Source: CAITSH01 sp025356665 (GTDB taxonomy: Bacteria; Pseudomonadota; Gammaproteobacteria; Burkholderiales; SG8-39). Taken from it: DNA of 64,000 nucleotides. Shown one piece after another: positions 57,171-64,000 of this stretch. A model generated the notes under the pieces. That model ran no database searches. It saw only the letters and a program-made list of their open reading frames with translations, and was not told the DNA's origin. Where the stretch lies: assembly GCA_025356665.1 (NCBI GenBank), contig JANXRV010000062.1:1-64000 (forward strand), given 5' to 3'. The position numbers and the translations under genes were made by a program. Each line of letters begins with the position of its first letter. Positions within the stretch are counted from its first letter, which is position 1.

Positions 57171-57210
57171 GACAGCCAGGCGCAGCAAAAATCATCAACA
57201 TTTAAAAATT

Positions 57211-57263
57211 AAAAACCGCGTTCAGCATGGCTTTCAGGTCATTTTAGGTGACAATTTTGTCAT
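57211..57263. repeat. ~52-bp paired element, copy B, with palindrome TGACAATTTTGTCAT
   Basis: It matches copy A at 50951 at roughly 70 percent of positions by eye, ungapped. Its palindrome (57249-57263) fits the TGACAANNTTGTCAT consensus bound by CusR-type regulators. It lies between convergent genes. Confidence 0.6.
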
Positions 57264-57294
57264 GTTTTTAATTGGAAGCGTCGATTGGCTGCGC

Positions 57295-58062
57295 CTAGTG
57301 CTCGCGCACCAGCATGCCAAAGCCCTCGATGCGGTCCTTGATGCCCAGTCGGCGCAACGCCGCCCAGTAGGTGGCGACGTTGACGCCGATCAGCGGTTTG
57401 CCGCAGCGTTTTTCGATCGCCTCGGTGATGCCGCTCACCGGCAGGTTGGTGCCAACGTGGATCAGCGCCTCGACATCGGGCGTGTTGATGGCATCAAAGG
57501 CGGCCATGATCACCTCCGGCCTGACCATCGCCACCGAAATCGGCCCGACGGTTTTCAGCCCGCTTGAATGCACCGGCTTGTAACCGGCCGAGCGGAACCA
57601 GTTGGCGATCATCTCGTCCGCGGGCGGCCAGTAGGGCGTCAGGATGCCCAGATTGCGCGGCTTGCCTATGGCCTCCAGGCCGGCAAGAAGGCTCAGCGAG
57701 GGCGTCATAAAGGGCAGCTTGCAATAATTTTCGAGGTGCTCCTTTTCAGCCATGGCACGATCGACATCGCCACGGAACGAATGTATCGAGTGCCCGTGCG
57801 CGACCGCCTGCGGTTCGCACAACAGCAGCGTATCGAGGGCCTCCTCGAGGTTGCCATGCTCGGTCTCGAGCGCTTGTTGGTAGTTTTTCATATCATCGTA
57901 GGGGCGAGCCGGCAGCAGCATGCGCATGACGTGGTTGCTCACCCCCGGCGGCTTGAGCGCCTCATATTCGGGCTGCACAATGGTATTGGTGCCGGGGACA
58001 ACCACGCCGATTTTTGCGCGATAGCCCAGGGCGTCGTAGGGCAGGTATAGCTCTGCGCTCAT
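57295..58062 (-). CDS. Asp/Glu racemase-superfamily protein (maleate isomerase/arylmalonate decarboxylase-like)
   Basis: 255 residues from ATG at 58062 with GGAG upstream. The fold signature KIGVVVPGTNTIVQPEYEAL and LGILTPYWPPADEM is that of the Asp/Glu racemase superfamily. The positions normally holding catalytic Cys read AVAHGHSIHSF and LIHVGTNLPV; its only cysteines (~82, 114, 220) are elsewhere. So the two-Cys mechanism is lost, unless another residue substitutes. It converges with the mandelate-racemase-like gene and may act in the same pathway. Confidence 0.8.
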   Translation of the reverse strand: MSAELYLPYDALGYRAKIGVVVPGTNTIVQPEYEALKPPGVSNHVMRMLLPARPYDDMKNYQQALETEHGNLEEALDTLLLCEPQAVAHGHSIHSFRGDVDRAMAEKEHLENYCKLPFMTPSLSLLAGLEAIGKPRNLGILTPYWPPADEMIANWFRSAGYKPVHSSGLKTVGPISVAMVRPEVIMAAFDAINTPDVEALIHVGTNLPVSGITEAIEKRCGKPLIGVNVATYWAALRRLGIKDRIEGFGMLVREH

Positions 58063-58370
58063 GAGCACTCCTTGATCAAGCATGAAAAAGATTCGAAAGC
58101 GTTGTTTGATACTATTTGGCGGGACGCCGTTTATCAGTCTGCCTGGGCATTATCTGTCATTGCGAGGAGGCAAAGCCAACGCGGCCATTTTGTGACATTG
58201 CTAGGGCGGTCACAAGTACGAGGAGATTACTTCGCTGCGCTCGCAATGACATAAGTTTTTTAAATTTTTAACCCTTCACAGATAATTGAGCCAATGGCGA
58301 ACTCAAGGTATAGCACGGCGTATTCCGATTTGTAAATCCGTCCAACGCAAGCCTATCGAATCGACGCGAC
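58063..58370. other. 308-base spacer holding one palindromic repeat
   Basis: No gene is supported. Its centre is the repeat at 58156-58250. Promoters for the divergent genes at both ends must lie here; no specific hexamers stand out. Confidence 0.55.
58156..58250. repeat. Palindromic repeat, single inverted copy (same family as 22092-22386)
   Basis: It begins GTCATTGCGAGGAGGCAAAG and ends GCTGCGCTCGCAATGAC, i.e. the reverse orientation of the 22-kb array. Length and ends are conserved while the centre has diverged. Confidence 0.9.
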
Positions 58371-58574
58371 ATGAATGACGCCGCAGCAAAAAAACTCGAC
58401 CTTGCACTAGCCGGCCGCATGGTCGAAGCCGCGCTTGGCGCGGCGCAGATCAGCGCGGATGAGCGCCAGCGGCTTGCCTGCGCCAAGGCGCTGCTGCGCC
58501 TCGAACCGGCACCAGACGCGAAGCTCAAGCCCGGCGATTTTGCCAAAGCGCTGCAGGACATCGGCCTTGGTTGA
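58371..58574 (+). CDS. AtzG-like small protein (DUF4089)
   Basis: 67 residues, helical (KKLDLALAGRMVEAALG, FAKALQDIGLG). Size, composition and position directly before an AtzE-type amidase match AtzG, which forms a heterotetramer with AtzE in Pseudomonas cyanuric acid catabolism. Its end overlaps the amidase start by eight bases. Confidence 0.75.
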   Translation: MNDAAAKKLDLALAGRMVEAALGAAQISADERQRLACAKALLRLEPAPDAKLKPGDFAKALQDIGLG

Positions 58575-59862
58575 GTTGCCGGCCACGCTGCTGGAACTGC
58601 GCGCGGCGATCAGCGAACGGCGCATCAGCGTTGCCGAAGCCCTGGCGGCACAGTTCGCCCGTATCGAGCCGATCAATGCGAGCAGCCATTGCGTGGTCAC
58701 CGCGCTGCCCCGGCCTGACACCACAAGGGCCGGCCCGCTCGCCGGCATCGCCCTCGCCCACAAGGATATTTTCAGCCTGCAGCGCCGCGCGCCCGGCTGC
58801 GGCGTACATAGCGGTAGGGAAGATGCGGCAAGCCGCCCCGCGGTGGTGATCGCCGCTTTGCAACAAGCCGGCGCGGCGCAATCGGCGACGCTGGTGATGG
58901 CGCCCCTTGCCTGTGGCGCCACCGGCGAGAACGCCAACAGCGCCCAGCGCGTGATCAACCCGGCCGACGCCGCTGCCGCCGTCGGCGGATCATCCAGCGG
59001 CTCGGCGGTCGCCGTGGCCGCAGGCCTCTGTTACGTTTCACTCGGCACCGACACCGCCGGTTCGGTGCGCATTCCGGCCGCCAGCTGCGGCGTAATCGGG
59101 CTCAAGACCACCGCAGGGCTGCTCGGCACCGAGGGGGTGATGCCGCTCTCACCCTCACTCGACAGCGTCGGCCTGCTCGCGCGCAACGCCGCAGATGCGG
59201 CCGCCGTGCTGCGCGTGCTGGCGCCGCAGCTGCGCGAAGCGCCCGGCGATGCGCATTGGGCGCCGCGACTGAGCGCACGCCTGTCGATCAAATCATTGGA
59301 TGGCGAGGTGGCGGGCGCGCTTTCCGCCTTCTGCGAAGCCATCGGGCTTGCTCCGGGTGCCGATGCACAAGGCGAGATCGCCGCTCACGCCGAACTGACA
59401 CGCCTCGCCGACACCCTGCTGCATGTCGAGGCCTCGCGCCTGCACCGCGGCGGGCTGCAGCAACAAGACCTGCCCGATGGCGCCCGCGCCGTCGCGCTGC
59501 CCGGGGTGGCCATTCCCGACGCATGGCACAACGCGGCCAAAGCCGCACGGGCGCAACACGCGCGCGATTTTGCAATGCGCTATTTCAGTGACAGCGACAT
59601 CCTGCTGGTACCCGCGCTGCCCGAAGCGCTGCCCGACTGGGACGCCGTGGACACGCGCAGCACGGGTTTTGCGCCGCGCCGCCTGCTTGCACTGCATCGC
59701 TTCATGGGCTTCGTCAATTACCTCGGCTTTCCGGCGCTGGTGCTGCCGGTGGCGCAAGACCGCCGCGGCCGGCCGATCTGCATGCAAGCCCTGGCACGCC
59801 CCTTTCACGAACACACGCTGCTGCGCTTTGCCATCGACTTTACCCACGCCAGGGCACGCTGA
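58567..59862 (+). CDS. AtzE-type amidase (amidase signature family)
   Basis: 431 residues with TTG at 58567 as the likely start (AGGA nine bases upstream; overlapping the AtzG-like stop). The Ser-cisSer-Lys triad is visible: Lys66 (ALAHKDIF), cis-Ser in AAVGGSSSGSAVAVAAG (~143) and nucleophile Ser166 (GTDTAGSVRIPA). AtzE hydrolyses 1-carboxybiuret; the pair also occurs with other ureide or hydantoin pathways. TTG at 58576 is an alternative start. Substrate is inferred only from family and partner. Confidence 0.85.
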   Translation: MVELPATLLELRAAISERRISVAEALAAQFARIEPINASSHCVVTALPRPDTTRAGPLAGIALAHKDIFSLQRRAPGCGVHSGREDAASRPAVVIAALQQAGAAQSATLVMAPLACGATGENANSAQRVINPADAAAAVGGSSSGSAVAVAAGLCYVSLGTDTAGSVRIPAASCGVIGLKTTAGLLGTEGVMPLSPSLDSVGLLARNAADAAAVLRVLAPQLREAPGDAHWAPRLSARLSIKSLDGEVAGALSAFCEAIGLAPGADAQGEIAAHAELTRLADTLLHVEASRLHRGGLQQQDLPDGARAVALPGVAIPDAWHNAAKAARAQHARDFAMRYFSDSDILLVPALPEALPDWDAVDTRSTGFAPRRLLALHRFMGFVNYLGFPALVLPVAQDRRGRPICMQALARPFHEHTLLRFAIDFTHARAR

Positions 59863-60249
59863 AGGCAAGCTCGGGGCACACTCGGGGCACAATCGGAGGC
59901 ACAATCGGAGGCACAATCGGGGGACGCGTTTAGGGCAGGATTAGGCTGAAAGAGCCCCTAAATAAGCAGAATAGGCACAATAGTCACAATAGGCACACCC
60001 GATTGCGGTTATCGTCTGGCGCAAGACCCGCAGTTCAGTTACGGTATGCCCTTGGCACGCCAATTGCTGGTGTTGTACCGGGACTGAGCAAGTTCGCCGA
60101 CCGCCCCGATACTTTGGTGTAATGGCCATGTTTGCGCAGCGGCGCAATGCCCGTTGCGGCAGCCGTTGCGACAGTAATGGATTGTTTTATCCGTACCACC
60201 TTGGCTCCACCCCGGCTCCACCTGTTCCACTTCTCTAGAGGAATTCATC
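59863..60249. repeat. 387-base spacer with minisatellite runs
   Basis: From 59871 to about 59925 there are four to five units of 11-12 nt based on TCGGAGGCACAA (first two as TCGGGGCACAC and TCGGGGCACAA); 59966-59999 has AATAGGCACA-like units. The rest shows no gene. AGAGGA just before 60250 is the ribosome-binding site of the ABC binding protein. Confidence 0.75.
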
Positions 60250-61224
60250 ATGAAACTGAATCGTTGGCTGGTATTGCTGCTCGCTGCGGCGAGCTCCCTG
60301 GCGCAGGCGGTCTCACCCGAACCCGCACCTCTGCCGCAAAAAGAAACCCTGACCGTGGGCTTCGTTAAGGTCGGGCACGTCTCGCCCATCGTTGGCATCG
60401 AAGAAGCCCTGAAAAAGATGAATATCGAGGTCAAGCGCGCCGAATTCGTGCGCTACGCCGATGCACGCACCGCACTGCTTTCGGGCTCGGTCGACGTTTC
60501 GATCATCGGCCCCGGGGACCTCGCCATCGCCGCATCGCAGGGCAGCAACGCCCTGATCGGCCTGACCGGCGTGGCCGGATCGCCCAAATACCTGGTGGTG
60601 CGCAAAGGCGTGCAGATCAACGACTGGAAAGACATTGCCGGCAAGAAAATCGGCATCGCCCCCGGTTCGGCCGTCTGGTTCCAGTGGGCCATGACCCTGG
60701 TCGAGAACAACATCCCCTACACCAGCTTTAACGCCGTCAACGTGCAGGGCGGGGGCACCGCCTTTGTGCAGGCGCTCAAGCGCGGCGACGTCGATGCCAT
60801 CGTGCTGTGGGAGCCGTTTGAGTCGCAACTGGTCGCTGATGACTCGGCCTACTTCGCCAAGAAGCTCGACTACAGCCAGTCCAAGTCGGTGGGTGCCGAA
60901 CTGGGCATGCTCGCCACCACGCGCACCGCCCTGACCACCAAGCGCGAAGCGGTGAAGCGCTTCCTCTGGGCTTATCTCAAGGCCGAGGAGGACATGATCA
61001 AGAATCCCGCGCTGTTTGCTGACGCCTACTCGCGCTACACCGGGCTGCCGCTCGATGTCACCAAGGAGTCCTCCAAGATCATCAAGCTTGGCGGCGTCAT
61101 CAACACCGAGCAGGTCAAACTGCAGGCGGCGGCCGCTTTCAAGCAGGGCATCATCCAAAAAGACGTCACCAACGAGGTCGCCGCGCTGTACGACGATTCG
61201 CTGGCGCGTGAAATCAAGCGCTGA
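60250..61224 (+). CDS. ABC transporter substrate-binding protein (NitT/TauT family)
   Basis: 324 residues with a signal peptide ending near AQAVS. The segment TLTVGFVKVGHVSPIVGIEE, then SGSVDVSIIGPGDLAIAA and APGSAVWFQWAMTLVENN, matches SsuA/TauA/nitrate-type binding proteins. It delivers a small anionic or ureide-like solute to the permease 18 bases downstream. AtzE and the deacetylase nearby suggest a nitrogenous ligand; this is inference. Confidence 0.9.
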   Translation: MKLNRWLVLLLAAASSLAQAVSPEPAPLPQKETLTVGFVKVGHVSPIVGIEEALKKMNIEVKRAEFVRYADARTALLSGSVDVSIIGPGDLAIAASQGSNALIGLTGVAGSPKYLVVRKGVQINDWKDIAGKKIGIAPGSAVWFQWAMTLVENNIPYTSFNAVNVQGGGTAFVQALKRGDVDAIVLWEPFESQLVADDSAYFAKKLDYSQSKSVGAELGMLATTRTALTTKREAVKRFLWAYLKAEEDMIKNPALFADAYSRYTGLPLDVTKESSKIIKLGGVINTEQVKLQAAAAFKQGIIQKDVTNEVAALYDDSLAREIKR

Positions 61225-61242
61225 GCTGTTGCGCCTGAATCA

Positions 61243-62064
61243 ATGAAAGGCATTGCCATCGCCGGCGCCAACGCCGGCCGCTTCGCCAGTGTTGGTACAG
61301 GACTGCTGATCCCGGTGCTGGCGCTGATCGCATGGCAGGTGATCGGCAGCGCCCCGGACCTCGCCAGCATCGTACCCACGCCGCTGGCGGTGCTCAGGGG
61401 CTGGGATCAGTGGCTGTTCGCCAAACCGGGGATGGGGCTCAATCCCTACCTGGGCACCTGGCTGTCCAACGTGCAGTACTCGGCCTACCGTGTGCTGCAG
61501 GGCTTTACCCTCGCCGCGCTGATCGGCGTGCCGCTCGGCCTGCTGATCGGCTGGAGCCGGCTGATGGCGCACTTGTTCGACCCCATGATCCAAGGCCTGC
61601 GGCCGATACCCATCACTGCATGGCTGCCGTTCTCGATCGCGATCTTCGGCATTCGCGACATGGGCTCGATATTCCTGATTTTCCTCGGCGGCTTTTACGC
61701 CATTGTGGTCAACACCACCCAGGGGGCGCGCGACGTCGAGCGCAACCTGATGCGTGCGGCGCTGATGATGGGCGCAACGCGCGTGCAGATACTGCGCCGC
61801 GTGGTGCTGCCCGCCGCCATGCCCTCCATTTTCACCGGCCTGCGCATCGGCCTTGGCATCGCCTGGACTGCGGTTATCGTTTCCGAGATGGTCGCGGTCA
61901 AGTCCGGCCTCGGCTATGTGCTGTGGGACGCCTATTACGTCGGGCGCATGGACATCGTCATCGCCGATATGGCCTCCATCGGCATCATGGGCTACCTCAG
62001 CGACCGCTTGATCGTGTTTATCGAACGCCGCACCCTGGTCTGGCGCCAGATGCAAAGCCACTAG
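61243..62064 (+). CDS. ABC transporter permease (NitT/TauT family)
   Basis: 273 residues with about six membrane helices. The cytoplasmic EAA-type loop is GLGIAWTAVIVSEMVAVKSG, preceded by LMMGATRVQILRRVVLPAAM, typical of the SsuC/TauC group. It forms the membrane channel for the binding protein just upstream and the ATPase downstream. Confidence 0.93.
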   Translation: MKGIAIAGANAGRFASVGTGLLIPVLALIAWQVIGSAPDLASIVPTPLAVLRGWDQWLFAKPGMGLNPYLGTWLSNVQYSAYRVLQGFTLAALIGVPLGLLIGWSRLMAHLFDPMIQGLRPIPITAWLPFSIAIFGIRDMGSIFLIFLGGFYAIVVNTTQGARDVERNLMRAALMMGATRVQILRRVVLPAAMPSIFTGLRIGLGIAWTAVIVSEMVAVKSGLGYVLWDAYYVGRMDIVIADMASIGIMGYLSDRLIVFIERRTLVWRQMQSH

Positions 62065-62083
62065 CCCGCCCGACCGACCGATT

Positions 62084-62113
62084 GAACCGAGCCGAACCGA
62101 GCCGAACCCAGCT
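62084..62113. repeat. 10-nt tandem repeat between permease and ATPase genes
   Basis: Two exact GAACCGAGCC units (62084-62103) and a third degenerate one. It lies inside a presumed operon and codes for nothing. Confidence 0.75.
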
Positions 62114-62135
62114 GCCCCGAACAAACTGAACCGCC

Positions 62136-62894
62136 ATGTCTGAAATTCACATCACCGGCCTCGATAAGGCCTATCCGGGCAAGAACCCGGCGCAAGACGT
62201 GCAGGCGCTGCAAGGCATAGACCTGCACATCAACACCGGCGAGTTCGTCGCGCTGCTGGGCCCCTCGGGTTGCGGCAAATCAACGCTGCTCAATCTTGTT
62301 GCCGGCTTCGAACAACCCAGCGCAGGCACCCTGCTCGTCGACGGCCAGCCGGTGACCAAGCCCGGCCCGCAGCGCGGCGTGGTGTTCCAGGAAGCGGCGC
62401 TGCTGCCCTGGCTGGATGTGTGGGAAAACGTCGTCTTCGGCCCGAAAGTGCAGGGGCTGCCCGCGGCAGACTACGAACCGCGCGCCGAGGAGATGCTGCG
62501 CATCGTCGGCCTCGCCGATTTCAAGAAACACCTGCCGGTGCAGCTATCGGGCGGCATGCGCCAGCGCGTGGGCATCGCCCGCGTGCTGACCCTCGGTTCG
62601 CGCGTGCTGCTGATGGACGAGCCCTTCGGTGCACTCGACGCGCAGACGCGCCTGACCATGCAGGAGTTGCTGCTCACGGTATGGCAAAAACTCAAACCGA
62701 CCATCGTCTTTGTCACCCACGACATCGACGAGGCGCTGTTCCTGTCGGACAAAATTTATGTGATGTCGGCGCGCCCCGGACGCATCCAGAGCGAGGTACC
62801 GGTACCCATTTCGCGACCGCGCGCCATCGAGGTCACCACCTCGGACGGCTTTAATGCGATGAAGCGCGAAATCCTGCACCTCATCCGTCACTAG
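62136..62894 (+). CDS. ABC transporter ATP-binding protein (NitT/TauT family)
   Basis: 252 residues. Walker A GPSGCGKST, signature LSGGMRQRVGIARVL and Walker B VLLMDEPFGALD are complete, followed by TIVFVTHDIDEALFLSD, characteristic of the TauB/SsuB/NrtD group. It powers import through the permease upstream; all three components are therefore present. Confidence 0.95.
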   Translation: MSEIHITGLDKAYPGKNPAQDVQALQGIDLHINTGEFVALLGPSGCGKSTLLNLVAGFEQPSAGTLLVDGQPVTKPGPQRGVVFQEAALLPWLDVWENVVFGPKVQGLPAADYEPRAEEMLRIVGLADFKKHLPVQLSGGMRQRVGIARVLTLGSRVLLMDEPFGALDAQTRLTMQELLLTVWQKLKPTIVFVTHDIDEALFLSDKIYVMSARPGRIQSEVPVPISRPRAIEVTTSDGFNAMKREILHLIRH

Positions 62895-62984
62895 CCGCCG
62901 CGTTCAATACACCAGACAATCTGGCGCCGGACACCTCCATTCGCCACCGATTTTCGCCGCCCATTTCTCCAGAGCTCCCCAAAC

Positions 62985-63860
62985 ATGGCCAATCCCCGCG
63001 TCCCCTATGGTTTTTCCGATGAAGGCCCGGCACTCAGCGCGCCCGCAGACCAGCGCATCATGGTTCACCTGGTGGTCAACGTCGAGCACTGGCAGTTTGA
63101 CGCCGCCATGCCGCGCACCATCATCACGCCGCCGCACGGCAAGGAAACCGTGCCCGATGTGCCCAACTTCAGCTGGGCCGACTACGGCATGCGCGCCGGC
63201 CTGCCGCGCATCCTGCGCGCAATCACCGAGCGCGGCCTGCCCGCCTCAACCAGCTTCAACGCCGGGGTCATCAACGCCTACCCGCGCGCCGCCGAGGCGA
63301 TGCTGGCGGCAAACTGGGAGTTCATCGGCCACGGCGTGCACCAGAAGGCACTCAACCACGCCGGTGCCGAGCCCGAAGTCATCGCCACGACGCTAGACAT
63401 GATAGAAAAATTCACCGGCACGCGCCCGCGCGGCTGGCTCGGCCCGGGCCTGCGCGAAAGCCATGAAACGCCTGACCTGCTCGCCGCCGCCGGCATCGAC
63501 TACGTCTGCGACTGGTGCATAGACGACGTGCCCAACTGGATGAGCACCAAGACGGGCAGGCTCGTTGCCCTGCCCTACAACCTCGAGGTCAACGATTCCA
63601 TCATCTACGCCGTCGAGCGCCACGCCACGGACGAAATGCTACGCCGCCTGGAAAACACCCTTGCGCTATTTGTGCGCGAATCGGCAACGCGGCCGCGCGT
63701 GCTGGCCATCGGCCTGCACCCCCACCTGATAGGCGTGCCACACCGCTTTGGCAGCCTGGAGACCATGCTAGACCTGCTGATGAAAACCCCCGGTGTGTGC
63801 TTCATGCAGGGCAGCCAGATCTGCGACTGGTTCACCAAGCAAGTGCCGTTCACGAAATAA
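62985..63860 (+). CDS. Polysaccharide-deacetylase-fold hydrolase (PuuE/allantoinase-like)
   Basis: 291 residues. The NodB-type barrel shows VHLVVNVEHWQFD, STSFNAGVINAYPRAAEAM, WEFIGHGVHQKALNH, GPGLRESHETPDLLAAAGIDYVCDW and IGLHPHLIGVPHR. The pattern resembles the metal-independent PuuE allantoinases rather than peptidoglycan deacetylases, having VNVE in place of the usual TFDD. It lies 90 bases after the ABC ATPase on the same strand, which supports ureide or amide hydrolysis. Confidence 0.82.
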   Translation: MANPRVPYGFSDEGPALSAPADQRIMVHLVVNVEHWQFDAAMPRTIITPPHGKETVPDVPNFSWADYGMRAGLPRILRAITERGLPASTSFNAGVINAYPRAAEAMLAANWEFIGHGVHQKALNHAGAEPEVIATTLDMIEKFTGTRPRGWLGPGLRESHETPDLLAAAGIDYVCDWCIDDVPNWMSTKTGRLVALPYNLEVNDSIIYAVERHATDEMLRRLENTLALFVRESATRPRVLAIGLHPHLIGVPHRFGSLETMLDLLMKTPGVCFMQGSQICDWFTKQVPFTK

Positions 63861-63909
63861 TTTTTCAGGATTTCCATCATTTGCGACATAACCGAAACCG
63901 CGACCAATC

Positions 63910-64000
63910 TACCCCCTCCCCCTTGACGGGGGAGGGCTGGGGAGAGGGTGAATGCATGCGATTGCGAACCTGTCGGCACTCCCCCTCTCCCTGACCCTCC
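63910..64000. repeat. ~100-bp dispersed C/G-rich repeat, copy 2 (cut by window end)
   Basis: It opens ACCCCCTCCCCCTTGACGGG and continues GAGAGGGTGAATGC, matching the reverse complement of the element at 41903-42008. The right end runs out of the window. Confidence 0.85.

Overview
The window is a high-GC bacterial chromosome segment that reads as betaproteobacterial, most likely Burkholderiales or a close relative. Supporting signs are the rpsU-yqeY-dnaG-rpoD macromolecular-synthesis cluster with a tRNA(CAT) nearby, an RpoD with a very long Lys/Ala-rich N-terminus, nearby tsaD, plsY, folB and xerD, and three orphan Bug/TctC-type periplasmic binding proteins. No rRNA, prophage, CRISPR array or insertion sequence is visible.

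Layout. 1-9.8 kb: tRNA(CAT), an AT-rich TPR/O-GlcNAc-transferase-like gene, gor, rpoD, dnaG, yqeY, rpsU. 10-19.5 kb: an SMR exporter, an SDR-type reductase, a CzcCBA-type heavy-metal RND efflux operon and a divergent two-component system, all lying between rpsU and tsaD. 19.5-24 kb: housekeeping genes tsaD, plsY, folB, xerD and ogt, with a repeat-rich gap after folB. 24-32 kb: Ldh-family dehydrogenase, EamA exporter, PaiB, and a TAXI-TRAP transporter whose permease and binding protein flank a divergent RuBisCO-like protein + cupin pair. 32-47 kb: a small-molecule catabolic region (split UxaA-type hydro-lyase, MetE-like enzyme, DadA-like oxidase, three Bug proteins, two paralogous alpha/beta hydrolases, aldo/keto reductase, cystathionine beta-lyase). 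47-52 kb: UspA, small hypotheticals, a second TPR-glycosyltransferase beside tRNA-Thr, and a metallo-hydrolase. 52-58 kb: a three-gene GMC dehydrogenase with cytochrome c, then a PanE-like reductase, a mandelate-racemase homologue with an altered catalytic lysine, and an Asp/Glu-racemase-superfamily protein lacking the usual cysteines. 58-64 kb: an AtzG/AtzE amidase pair, a taurine/nitrate-type ABC importer and a polysaccharide-deacetylase-fold (PuuE-like) hydrolase, plausibly one nitrogen-scavenging unit.

Intergenic DNA is unusually rich in repeats: five copies of a ~90-bp palindromic element (three in a 100-bp-period array), a second ~100-bp element seen twice, CTGGAAA-type stem-loops, a ~52-bp paired element carrying a TGAC/GTCA palindrome, and many short minisatellites of 8-18-nt units. 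The most interesting biology is the active-site-divergent RuBisCO-like protein inside a transporter locus, the near-canonical mandelate racemase with Lys166 replaced by Arg, and the TPR glycosyltransferase with a C9 tract just after its start codon. Start sites were chosen from Shine-Dalgarno spacing and family length; functions rest on motif recognition by eye, not on database searches.
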